DNA of 64,000 nt from Xylanibacter ruminicola (GTDB lineage Bacteria; Bacteroidota; Bacteroidia; Bacteroidales; Bacteroidaceae): positions 1 through 64,000 of the forward strand of contig NZ_FRBD01000012.1 in NCBI RefSeq assembly GCF_900142525.1, written 5' to 3'. The position numbers and the translations under genes were made by a program. Positions 5,956-14,242 of this stretch are shown here, in pieces. The notes beneath the pieces are model-generated. The model was not told the DNA's origin, did not search any database, and saw only the letters and a list, made by a program, of their open reading frames with translations. Each line of letters opens with the position of its first letter. Position 1 is the stretch's first letter.

Positions 5956-8343
5956 ATGAGCGTACATTATATATATGTTGAGGATGGGGTGAAGAAGATG
6001 CGCCCCATCCATTCGCGAGAGGAGTATTTGTCACTGCGAAACGGCGGTAGCCAGAAGTCGATACTTGCAGCCGTTCGCCGTGGCGATGAGAGTAAGAAGC
6101 ACCTGCTGGTGCAGATGAACTACAGCTGTCTGCCTAACGACGACGGCACGCTGAAGGGCTCGAAGCGTATGACTACCACCGTGGCGATGGACATCGACCA
6201 TGTGCCGCCCGAGGAGATGCAGCCGCTACGTGAACGCATCCTCGAAAAGAAGGATGAACTGGGCCTTGATATGCTCGAAGGGAGTGCCCGCGGCGAGGGC
6301 TATCATCTGGTGTTCGCCCGAAAGCCTGAGCTATCGCAGGAAGAAAATCTGAAATGGGCCAGCGATCTGCTCGGTGTAGAGTACGACAAGGGCGCCAAGG
6401 ACATCACCCGCGTGTTCTTCACAACTACCGAGGCCGAGCTGATTTATCTCGATGATAAGATTTTTGAGCAGGCGGCACTCCCCCCCTTCTGGGATAATCA
6501 AACCACCCCTAACCTATCTTGCGTCCCTTCGGTAGCAAGCGCCCCTTCGGGTCGAGCGGTCTCTCGAGAGGAGGGGAGTAGGGCGACTCCGGAATCGCTG
6601 GCGAAGTTTGACTTGTGCGCCAAGGAGGCGGGGCTGGATGCAAGCTCGATGGATATCTGGGGCGAGCGGAACTGGCACTCGAATCTGATGGCGGTGCTGT
6701 CGGTGGGTGTGGGCAAGCTGATGTCGAGAGAACAGTTGTTTGCTGTGGTGGCGGAGCGACTGAAAAACTACTCGCAGACGGATGACTGTCGCACGCTGAT
6801 TAATTACTTCTACGATAATTATAATGCCGATAAGGGCTTTATGAATGCGGGCCTGCGCGAGATTAATGCTAAGGCGCAGAGTATGGCTTCGGGTCGAGCG
6901 GTCTCCCAGGAGGAGGGGAGTGCATTGGGGCCTGACAGCGTGAAGGGGAGTGCATTGGTACCTGCCTGCGTGGAGGGGAGTACTGGCTCGGAACTCTCAG
7001 CCAAGCGGCTGCCGCAGGGGGTGAGAGACTCCGTAGCGGCTGTGGGACCGGCGCTGGCCATGCCGATTATCACGGCTATATGTCCTTGCATCGGGGCGCT
7101 GGCCACGGGGGTGAGGCTCGATGTTCACGGGCACATGCGCGGGCTGAACCTCATCTCTTATATCGCGGGTGATTTTGCCAGCGGCAAGGGCTCGATAGAC
7201 CCCGTGGTGGATGCCTGGATGAGCGAGATAGCAGCGCTCGACGCGATGTACTTGCAACAGGAAGAGGAGTACAACAAGAAGAAACTGGCCGCCAAGAACA
7301 AGAAGGAGCAGCCCGAAGACCCGAAACTGCCCGTGCGCTACATTACCTTTAATACCACGGTGGCCAAACTGGCCGAGCGACTGGGAAACACCGAAGGCAA
7401 ACACGCTTTCTCGTTTACCCCCGAGGCCGACACGGTGGCGCAGAAGTGGCGCTCGAGCATGTGCGACTTCTCGGTGATGCTGCGCCAGAGCTACGACGGC
7501 TCGAAGTACGACCGTGAGGCCCGCAGCGCCGAGGCGGTGAATGTGCACATCAAGCATCTGCTGTGGAACGTCACCATGTGCGGCACGCCCGACGCCCTGT
7601 ATCGCGTGGTGACCAACTACACCGACGGATTCCAGAGCCGAATCGCGCTGGCTCAGACGCCCGACAACACCTACGCGCCGCTGGAGGATAAGCCCTACGT
7701 GCTGACCGACAAACAGGCCGAACGCATCAGGCAGGTAGCCCACTTGCTGCCACTGATGTACGGCGAGGTGGTGCTGCCCAAGCTAGAGGCGCGCGGTCGC
7801 GACTGGCTGGAGAAAATACGCCTCGAAGCGATGAAGAACGACGACCGCGTAAAGGCCCGCGAGCGATTCCGCACCTGTGTCACTGCCCAGCGCATGGTGT
7901 GCTGCCTGATGCTCTGTCGCGTGTGCGAGCAGCTGATACAGAAGCACGGACAGAGCGGCGCCGAGACGCAGCTGAAGCTCCACCCGAACCTATGGAAGGA
8001 GCTGCTGCTGAAAGCGCAGACGCCCGCCATGCTCGACACCTACGACGTGATAGCCGACTCGCTGATTGATAACGCGCTCTACTTTTTCCGCGACAGGATA
8101 GAGAATGCCTTCCGCAGTCGCGAGTATGCGGCCAGAAACGAGCGCAAACGCTATGGACGGAACGATACGATTTACGAGCGCCTGGATCTGGAGTTCGGCT
8201 TTGATATGGCCATGCAGCACAGCATCAGCATGAATGGTGCCGATGTGAGTCGCAACAAGGTTCACCAGATGCTGAAGAACTGGAAGAATCAGGGGCTGAT
8301 AGTACCGATTGCGCCTAATAGGTATCGCAAGGTGAGTCATTAG
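5956..8343 (+). CDS. primase-helicase: BT4734-like N-terminus plus DUF3987
   Basis: A 795-residue protein. Residues 1-170 match the BT4734/VirE-like N-terminal domain (MDIDHVPPEE, SARGEGYHLVFARKP, ITRVFFTT). Residues about 215-310 are a primase-C-terminal-like helical region. About 345-640 is a DUF3987-type ATPase with Walker-A-like GDFASGKGS and LLWNVTMCGTPDALY. The C-terminal 100 residues are winged-helix-like (VSRNKVHQMLKNWKNQGLI). Two linkers carry near-copies of SGRAVSREEGS (about residues 198-208 and 312-322), so a short DNA repeat has entered the coding frame twice. Proteins of this type occur in Bacteroidales mobile elements and beside capsule loci. Likely replication function for the cassette. 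Confidence 0.82.
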   Translation: MSVHYIYVEDGVKKMRPIHSREEYLSLRNGGSQKSILAAVRRGDESKKHLLVQMNYSCLPNDDGTLKGSKRMTTTVAMDIDHVPPEEMQPLRERILEKKDELGLDMLEGSARGEGYHLVFARKPELSQEENLKWASDLLGVEYDKGAKDITRVFFTTTEAELIYLDDKIFEQAALPPFWDNQTTPNLSCVPSVASAPSGRAVSREEGSRATPESLAKFDLCAKEAGLDASSMDIWGERNWHSNLMAVLSVGVGKLMSREQLFAVVAERLKNYSQTDDCRTLINYFYDNYNADKGFMNAGLREINAKAQSMASGRAVSQEEGSALGPDSVKGSALVPACVEGSTGSELSAKRLPQGVRDSVAAVGPALAMPIITAICPCIGALATGVRLDVHGHMRGLNLISYIAGDFASGKGSIDPVVDAWMSEIAALDAMYLQQEEEYNKKKLAAKNKKEQPEDPKLPVRYITFNTTVAKLAERLGNTEGKHAFSFTPEADTVAQKWRSSMCDFSVMLRQSYDGSKYDREARSAEAVNVHIKHLLWNVTMCGTPDALYRVVTNYTDGFQSRIALAQTPDNTYAPLEDKPYVLTDKQAERIRQVAHLLPLMYGEVVLPKLEARGRDWLEKIRLEAMKNDDRVKARERFRTCVTAQRMVCCLMLCRVCEQLIQKHGQSGAETQLKLHPNLWKELLLKAQTPAMLDTYDVIADSLIDNALYFFRDRIENAFRSREYAARNERKRYGRNDTIYERLDLEFGFDMAMQHSISMNGADVSRNKVHQMLKNWKNQGLIVPIAPNRYRKVSH

Positions 8344-8368
8344 TTGTCATTGTCATTAAGGTCATTAA
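8344..8368. repeat. 25-bp direct repeat, right copy
   Basis: Perfect match to 3-27. It starts at the base after the primase-helicase stop codon and precedes the next ATG at 8371. Confidence 0.6.
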
Positions 8369-8370
8369 CG

Positions 8371-8757
8371 ATGATGGAAATAAGAAACGATCAAGCCTGC
8401 TTTGTGCAGCTCTGGCGTAGGCTGGAGCGCACCAGGCAGATGCTGGCGGGGCAGTACAAACGATTCTGCATCCGCAATGTGTTGAAGGTGTGGTTCGGTC
8501 AGCAGGCCACCGACAACTTTATCTGGGAGGTATGTCACCATACCATAGTAGACGACGAGTGGGCCTGCGGCAACGATATGCTGAAACCGCCCTCGCTCTA
8601 CCCGCGCAAGCATCGCGAGCTGCTTCGCGCCATTGTTGCCGTGAGCCTCGGCATCAGTCTGCGCAAGGTAGACCTCAAGGCCCTCGACGCCGCGTATAGC
8701 GTGGCATTCCCGAATAGTACACCGATTAATGTAAACAAGAAAAAAAGAAAATTATGA
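8371..8757 (+). CDS. hypothetical protein of the phage-like cassette
   Basis: A 128-residue basic protein, largely helical (QLWRRLERTRQMLAGQYKRF, HRELLRAIVAVSLGIS). It ends in a lysine-rich tail, KKKRKL. The ATG at 8371 is preferred because the in-frame sequence before it is the TGTCAT repeat. It overlaps the next gene by four bases (ATGA), so the two are translated together. Not recognised; the basic tail could bind nucleic acid. Confidence 0.6.
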   Translation: MMEIRNDQACFVQLWRRLERTRQMLAGQYKRFCIRNVLKVWFGQQATDNFIWEVCHHTIVDDEWACGNDMLKPPSLYPRKHRELLRAIVAVSLGISLRKVDLKALDAAYSVAFPNSTPINVNKKKRKL

Positions 8758-9182
8758 CTACACCAAGAGGAATAAGAAACAACAATCCACTGAACATCCG
8801 CCGTAGTAAGGATAAGTGGAAGGGCCTGAGGGCTCAGCAGACAGACGCAGCGTTCTGTCAGTTTGAATCGATGGAGTGGGGCTGGCGCGCAGCCTTCTGG
8901 CTGCTCACGCGTACTTACTACCATAAGTACCGCCTTTATACCATCCGTGCTATCATCAGCAAATGGGCACCGCCGATAGAGAACAAGACCGAGGCATATA
9001 TCGCCAACGTGAGCCGCCTAACGGGCATCGCCCCCGACGAACCAATCGGCATACCGAGCGACCAACCCGCCCGCTGGATGGCAGTAGCCACCGCCATGGC
9101 CATCCAGGAAAACGGCACCGCCGCCCTCGACTATTTCGCCATGCTCAGAGGCTGGACCCTATGCCGGCAGGATGTAGCATAA
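8754..9182 (+). CDS. P5-like structural/lysis protein
   Basis: A 142-residue protein starting TTPRGIRNNNPLNIRRS, the hallmark of the virus P5-like structural protein family found in phages and prophage remnants. Further family features are FCQFESMEWGWRAAFWLL and 'YHKYRLYTIRAIISKWAPPI', then NKTEAYIANVSRLTGI. The family is related to transglycosylase or peptidoglycan-degrading proteins, and a role in virion structure or cell wall passage is usual. Last gene of the phage-like cassette; a terminator at 9280 follows. Confidence 0.85.
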   Translation: MTTPRGIRNNNPLNIRRSKDKWKGLRAQQTDAAFCQFESMEWGWRAAFWLLTRTYYHKYRLYTIRAIISKWAPPIENKTEAYIANVSRLTGIAPDEPIGIPSDQPARWMAVATAMAIQENGTAALDYFAMLRGWTLCRQDVA

Positions 9183-9238
9183 GCGTTTTGTGGACACTTA
9201 AAAATTAGCAAAAATTAGCTAAAATGTACAAAATACAC

Positions 9239-9256
9239 CTCTATATTTTATCCACT
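9239..9256 (+). promoter_or_regulatory. distal operator-like site of the beta-glucan locus
   Basis: CTCTAT-N6-TCCACT. The TCCACT starts 123 bases before the -7 box at 9374. The GH3 promoter has the same site at 44720-44737, also 123 bases before its -7 box; over the surrounding 23 bases only two differ. Confidence 0.65.
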
Positions 9257-9279
9257 CTTTTAATGAGATGTGACTTATT

Positions 9280-9310
9280 TAACCGCCTGATAATTAGGCG
9301 GTTAAATTTT
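9280..9310 (+). terminator. terminator after the phage-like cassette
   Basis: TAACCGCCT (9280-9288) pairs with AGGCGGTTA (9296-9304) around a 7-base loop, followed by AATTTTT. It lies between the two operator-like sites. Confidence 0.8.
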
Positions 9311-9327
9311 TAGAAACATTGAAACAT

Positions 9328-9344
9328 TCCACTTTTCACTCTAT
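9328..9344 (+). promoter_or_regulatory. proximal operator-like site of the beta-glucan locus
   Basis: TCCACT-N6-TCTAT, the half-sites of the distal site in the opposite order. It starts 46 bases before the -7 box and 77 bases after the distal TCCACT. The same element occurs at 44809-44825 with the same two distances. Confidence 0.65.
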
Positions 9345-9373
9345 GAGGTGAGGTGAGAATGTTTTTTTTTTAC

Positions 9374-9382
9374 TAATTTTGC
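9374..9382 (+). promoter_or_regulatory. -7 box of the beta-glucan locus
   Basis: TAATTTTGC after a run of T's, 60 bases before the SusC start at 9442. Confidence 0.75.
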
Positions 9383-9441
9383 AACAGGAAAACCTAATTG
9401 GTATATTCTAACTTATAATTAACATTTAATAAAACCAAAGT

Positions 9442-12400
9442 ATGAAGAAAAGCAGGTTTATGATGATGATGTTGGCACTTATGGTGTCACTTACATCTTG
9501 GGCCCAAGGTATCTCGGGCACTGTGATTGACGACCAGGGCGAAGCCGTTATCGGTGCCTCAGTCGTTGAGAAAGGTAATCCTCAGAACGGAACAATCACC
9601 GACTTTGACGGTAGATTTACCATCAAGGTGAAGGAGGGTACACCTATTATTATTAGTTATATTGGCTATGTAACCCAAGAGGTTAAGGCCGTAAACAACG
9701 TGAAGATTACTCTGCGTGAGGATGCTCAGACTCTGCAGGATGTGGTTGTTATCGGTTATGGCGTTCAGAAGAAAAGCGTGGTAACAGCCTCTATCGCCAA
9801 GGTATCGGCTGATGACTTGGAGGGAACAGCTCCCGTGCGTATGGACAACGCCCTGAAAGGCTTGGCAGCTGGTGTTAACGTAACATCTTCGTCAGGTCAG
9901 CCTGGTGCTGCCTCTCGTATACGCGTACGTGGTACAGGTACTATTAACAATTCTAATCCTCTTTACATTGTTGACGGTATGCCTATCGAGGGTGGTCTTG
10001 ACTATATCAACCCTAGTGACATCGAGAGTATCGAGGTACTGAAAGATGCTGCTTCGGGTGCCATCTACGGAGCTCGTGCTGCCAACGGTGTTATTCTGGT
10101 TACCACTAAGAAGGGTAAGATGGGTAAGGTTTCTGTTAACTACAACTTCTCTCAGGGTTGGCAGTCGGCATGGAAGCATCGCGACGTTCTTAACGCTACT
10201 CAGTATGCTATTATGCGTAATGAAGCACTTGTAAATGCAGGTCAGGCTCCTCTTTATGATGATCCTTATAAGTTTGGTGAGGGTACTGACTGGCAGGATG
10301 TGCTGTTCAACGACAATGCTCCTGTTCAGAACCATGAGTTGACAGTTAGTGGTGCCAGCGAGAAGATTAACTACTTCCTTTCAGCAGGTTACTATACTCA
10401 GGAAGGTATCGTAGGTGGTAACTTCGACCGCTCTAACTACAGACGTATGACTCTGCGCGGAAATTTTAAGTTTAATATCTTTGATGAGTCAAAGAACCGC
10501 AACTGGCTGAATAAGCTTGATGTAGACGTAAACCTTTCTTACGCACGCGTAAATAGCACAGGTATTAATGTAAACGATCAGTATGGTGGTCTGGTAACTA
10601 CAGCTGTTGCTCTTTCACCTATCTTGAAGCCATATTTGGAGACAGAAGCTGAGCAGAAGGCACAGGATGACTATTACTCAACCATGTATCCTGATTACTA
10701 TTATCCCGTGTTCCACAATGGCAAGCAGCTTGCACTGCCTGGCGTTGACTACAACGAGTTTGGTAACCCAATCGATGAATTGCTGATTCCTGTACTTCCT
10801 TCTTGGAGTCATAAGTTCGTTACAAACTTTGCTGCTACTCTGCAGATCTGGGACGGTCTGAGATTCCGTACAAGCTACAGTGCCGACCTCTCTTTCTGGG
10901 GCAGTGACTGGTATTCTAAGGTGGGTTATCATAAGCCTACAAATATTATCCAGCGTTCGTCTGCTGGTTCTGAGTCAAGCCGTGGCCTGGTTTGGCAGGT
11001 TGAAAACGTTCTGACTTACGATAAGGAATTCGGCCCCCACGCAGTCAACGTTGTATTGGGTCAGTCGGCTTTCGAGAACACTGGTTTCACCGTTGGCGCT
11101 TCACGCTACAATATCAACGACTATAGCAAGCCTTGGGTAAATGCTTCACTCGGTCTGGCTGCTGATGGTGATCGTGATGGTTGGGCTGGTCCTCATACCC
11201 CACACACTATGTCATCACTCTTTGCACGTGTAAGCTACAACTATGATGAGCGTTATATGTTCCAGGGTACTATCCGTCGTGATGGTTCTAGCCGTTTCGG
11301 TACCAATAATAAGTATGGTACATTCCCATCTGTTTCTCTTGGATGGAACGTGATGAACGAGAAGTTCATGACTAGCACTCGCGACTGGTTGAACAATCTG
11401 AAGGTACGTTTCTCTTGGGGTAAGAACGGTAACGATAATATTGGTGACTTCCGCTACACCGTGTTGACACAGGGCGGTAATAACTACGGTTTCGGTCGTG
11501 GTGGCGCAGAGCAGGAAGTTGTTAGTACAAAGGCTGCGGGACTTGGCAACCCAGATATTAAGTGGGAGGAGTCTGAGCAGTACGACCTTGGTATCGACTT
11601 CGGATTCTTGAACAATAAGGTGACCTTTACTGTTGACTGGTTCAAGAAGAAGACTAATGGCATGCTGATGACTATGGCTATCCCAAGTTATGTGGGTGAG
11701 TCGAAGCCTATTGGTAACGTAGGCGACATGGAGAACAGCGGTTTGGAGTTTGAGGCTGGCTACAAGTTCAATATTGCTGATGCCAAATTCCAGATTAAGG
11801 GAAATGCCTCTTACCTGAAGAACAAGCTGATTAAGCTGGGTAATGACACCGGTACTGCTACTTATGACTGGGTACAGGGTGGTGTAGGTAACGTCTCTCG
11901 TGCTGAAAACGGTCAGCCTTGGCCTTTCTTCTGGGGCTACAAGACCGCAGGCATCTTCCAGAACATGGATGAGGTTAACAATTATGTCAATGCCGAAGGC
12001 GGTCTGATTCAGCCTAATGCAAAACCTGGTTACGTACGCTATGTTGACATCAACGGTGATGGTAAGATCAGCGACGACGATAAGACCAACATTGGTAACG
12101 GTACACCTGACTGGACCTTCGGTATCACGCTGAACGCAGCTTGGAAGGGTTTCGACTTTATGATGTTCTGGCAGGGCACAGCGGGCAATGAGGTGTTTGA
12201 TGCTACTCGCCGTGTAGATATTGCATCAAGTAACCTTGCTTCATGGTATTTTGCACGTTGGACTGGAGAGGGAACCTCTAACAAGTATCCTATCTGGGTT
12301 AACAACGATACTGAGAACTGGAAGTCCTCTGACCTGTATGTTCATGATGGCAGCTACTTCCGTCTGAAGAACATAGAATTAGGCTATACTATCCCTGAGT

Positions 12401-12585
12401 TTATAACAAAGAAGGCATTCATCAGCCGTCTGCGTGTATATGTAGCCGCTGAGAATCTGCTGACCTTTACTAAGTACTGGGGCTTCGATCCAGAAATCTC
12501 ATCTGGTGGTACATCACTCGGTATCGACTACGGTGTATATCCCCAGCCTCGCACCTTCAGAGTGGGTCTTAACCTCTCTTTCTAA
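9442..12585 (+). CDS. SusC-like TonB-dependent outer-membrane transporter
   Basis: A 1047-residue protein with signal peptide (residues 1-21, ending SWAQ) and a CarboxypepD-like regulatory domain (about 22-100, GTVIDDQGEAVIGASVVEK). The TonB-plug region has LQDVVVIGYGVQKK, IRVRGTGTINNSNPLYIVDG and SIEVLKDAASGAIYGARAANGVILVTTKKG. A 22-strand-type barrel ends with the aromatic GLNLSF. It would import beta-glucan oligosaccharides together with the SusD at 12637. It is the first gene of an operon that runs through GH16, CotH and GH5, driven by the promoter at 9374. Codon use is strongly biased, suggesting high expression. Confidence 0.95.
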   Translation: MKKSRFMMMMLALMVSLTSWAQGISGTVIDDQGEAVIGASVVEKGNPQNGTITDFDGRFTIKVKEGTPIIISYIGYVTQEVKAVNNVKITLREDAQTLQDVVVIGYGVQKKSVVTASIAKVSADDLEGTAPVRMDNALKGLAAGVNVTSSSGQPGAASRIRVRGTGTINNSNPLYIVDGMPIEGGLDYINPSDIESIEVLKDAASGAIYGARAANGVILVTTKKGKMGKVSVNYNFSQGWQSAWKHRDVLNATQYAIMRNEALVNAGQAPLYDDPYKFGEGTDWQDVLFNDNAPVQNHELTVSGASEKINYFLSAGYYTQEGIVGGNFDRSNYRRMTLRGNFKFNIFDESKNRNWLNKLDVDVNLSYARVNSTGINVNDQYGGLVTTAVALSPILKPYLETEAEQKAQDDYYSTMYPDYYYPVFHNGKQLALPGVDYNEFGNPIDELLIPVLPSWSHKFVTNFAATLQIWDGLRFRTSYSADLSFWGSDWYSKVGYHKPTNIIQRSSAGSESSRGLVWQVENVLTYDKEFGPHAVNVVLGQSAFENTGFTVGASRYNINDYSKPWVNASLGLAADGDRDGWAGPHTPHTMSSLFARVSYNYDERYMFQGTIRRDGSSRFGTNNKYGTFPSVSLGWNVMNEKFMTSTRDWLNNLKVRFSWGKNGNDNIGDFRYTVLTQGGNNYGFGRGGAEQEVVSTKAAGLGNPDIKWEESEQYDLGIDFGFLNNKVTFTVDWFKKKTNGMLMTMAIPSYVGESKPIGNVGDMENSGLEFEAGYKFNIADAKFQIKGNASYLKNKLIKLGNDTGTATYDWVQGGVGNVSRAENGQPWPFFWGYKTAGIFQNMDEVNNYVNAEGGLIQPNAKPGYVRYVDINGDGKISDDDKTNIGNGTPDWTFGITLNAAWKGFDFMMFWQGTAGNEVFDATRRVDIASSNLASWYFARWTGEGTSNKYPIWVNNDTENWKSSDLYVHDGSYFRLKNIELGYTIPEFITKKAFISRLRVYVAAENLLTFTKYWGFDPEISSGGTSLGIDYGVYPQPRTFRVGLNLSF

Positions 12586-12636
12586 TAAGATCAAATCAAT
12601 CAGGTTATAAGAATCAATAGTAAAATATTCAAGCAT

Positions 12637-14208
12637 ATGAAAAGAAATAAAATATATACAATAGGTCTGTTAGCACTGGCTACTCTAACGGCAACCAGCT
12701 GCTCTGACGGCTTCCTGGAGGTAACCAGTCCCAGTGATTTCCCTATTGAGGAGTATTATACCTCTAAGGAGAAAATCAACGAGGCTTTGGTGGCTGCCTA
12801 TGCACCTCTCCATTGGTTCGACTATGGAACAACCAGCAACTACAATGCGCTCAACCTGTCGTCTGACATCATGAGTGACGATATGTATCCCAATGGTGGT
12901 AACGATGCCGACTGCCCTTACTTGCAGCTGGCCTTCAACTTCTCGGCAACTCCGTTGACAGACATTAATGGAATCTGGCTTGACTGCTATTCTGGTGTGA
13001 AGCGTTCCAACGATGTTATTAAATATCTTGACTGGGCAACTGAAATGTCGGATGCAGACAAAAACGTGATACTGAGTCAGACTCGCGTGCTCCGTGCCTA
13101 CTATTACAATCTGTTGTGGAAGTACTATGGCAACATTCCTTTCTTCTTCGAGAATCTGGAAGCTCCCTACACAGCTCCACAACTTAAGGCCGATGAGGTT
13201 TATGCTAATGTAATTGCTGATTTGGAGGATGTTATTGAGCGTGGCGCATTGAAAGATGAGTGGGATGACACCAACATCGGTCGTGTAACAAAGCCAATGG
13301 CATACATGCTCTTTACAGAGATGGTGATGTACCAGAACGATCAGACTCGTTATGCTAAAGCTCTCGGTTATATGCAGAATATTATCGGTAGTGGTAAGTT
13401 CGGTCTGCTTGACAACTATGCCGATATTTGGACCGAGGCTGGCGAGTGGAGCAAGGAGTCGATCTTTGAAATCAACTATTACTCTGTAAATGGTGGCCGT
13501 GCATGGGACAATGGTCTTGGCGCTGGTGGTACCGTGAATGTCCGCCTCTGTGGACCCCGTGGCTTTATTGCCAAGGCTGGCGATCCATACGAAGGTGTTG
13601 TTGAGGCAGGATGGGGCTTCGGCTACATTCCTCCAAAGTCAATCCGCAGCTTTGAGGACGGCGATGTACGTAAGGACGTAACAGGATTTGATATTTGGGA
13701 ACATGGTGATGCAGAGAAGATGCAGGATGCAGGCTGGATGTTCCGTGAGAGAACACCAGGTAGCTACTACAGCAATGGTAAGTATCTGCCTATGGCTGGT
13801 GGTAACGCAGGCTGCACAGGTGCTGGCGACATGAATTTCAACAACAACTTCCGCGTGTACCGTTATTCAGAGACTCTCCTCTATGCTGCAGAGCTTCTGT
13901 TGAAAACAGGTGGTAGTGCCTCTCAGGCTGCCGACTATGTTAATCAGGTTCGCAACCGTGCTGGTCTGGCTTCACTGAGTTCTGTTGACCAGGATGATAT
14001 CCTTAATGAGCGTCGTCATGAGTTCATGGGTGAAGGCAAGCGTTATTGGGACCTCGTACGTACAGGCAATGCCGCAACCGTACTGAAGGCTGCTAACGAC
14101 GAACTCAACTTCCGTACCAAGGACTGGGATGTTCACAACAAGTATCTGCCTATTCCACAGGACAATATCGAGGCTGATCCAAACCTTGAACAGAATCCTG
14201 GCTATTAA
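12637..14208 (+). CDS. SusD-like glycan-binding lipoprotein
   Basis: A 523-residue protein with lipobox ATSC (Cys22) and the RagB/SusD fold: TPR-like helices (SQTRVLRAYYYNLLWKYYGNIPFF) and the C-terminal family block (LNERRHEFMGEGKRYWDLVRTGNA ... LPIPQDNIEADPNLEQNPGY). It forms the lid over the SusC at 9442, 51 bases upstream. Its ligand is probably a beta-glucan, judging from the GH16 and GH5 enzymes of the same operon. Confidence 0.95.
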   Translation: MKRNKIYTIGLLALATLTATSCSDGFLEVTSPSDFPIEEYYTSKEKINEALVAAYAPLHWFDYGTTSNYNALNLSSDIMSDDMYPNGGNDADCPYLQLAFNFSATPLTDINGIWLDCYSGVKRSNDVIKYLDWATEMSDADKNVILSQTRVLRAYYYNLLWKYYGNIPFFFENLEAPYTAPQLKADEVYANVIADLEDVIERGALKDEWDDTNIGRVTKPMAYMLFTEMVMYQNDQTRYAKALGYMQNIIGSGKFGLLDNYADIWTEAGEWSKESIFEINYYSVNGGRAWDNGLGAGGTVNVRLCGPRGFIAKAGDPYEGVVEAGWGFGYIPPKSIRSFEDGDVRKDVTGFDIWEHGDAEKMQDAGWMFRERTPGSYYSNGKYLPMAGGNAGCTGAGDMNFNNNFRVYRYSETLLYAAELLLKTGGSASQAADYVNQVRNRAGLASLSSVDQDDILNERRHEFMGEGKRYWDLVRTGNAATVLKAANDELNFRTKDWDVHNKYLPIPQDNIEADPNLEQNPGY

Positions 14209-14242
14209 TTCATCAAATTCAACATTTAAAAGATTATAGAAT

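Noticed and set aside
6997..7743. Long minus-strand open frame inside the primase-helicase
   Set aside because: A shadow of a GC-rich coding region on the other strand; no domain or promoter supports it.
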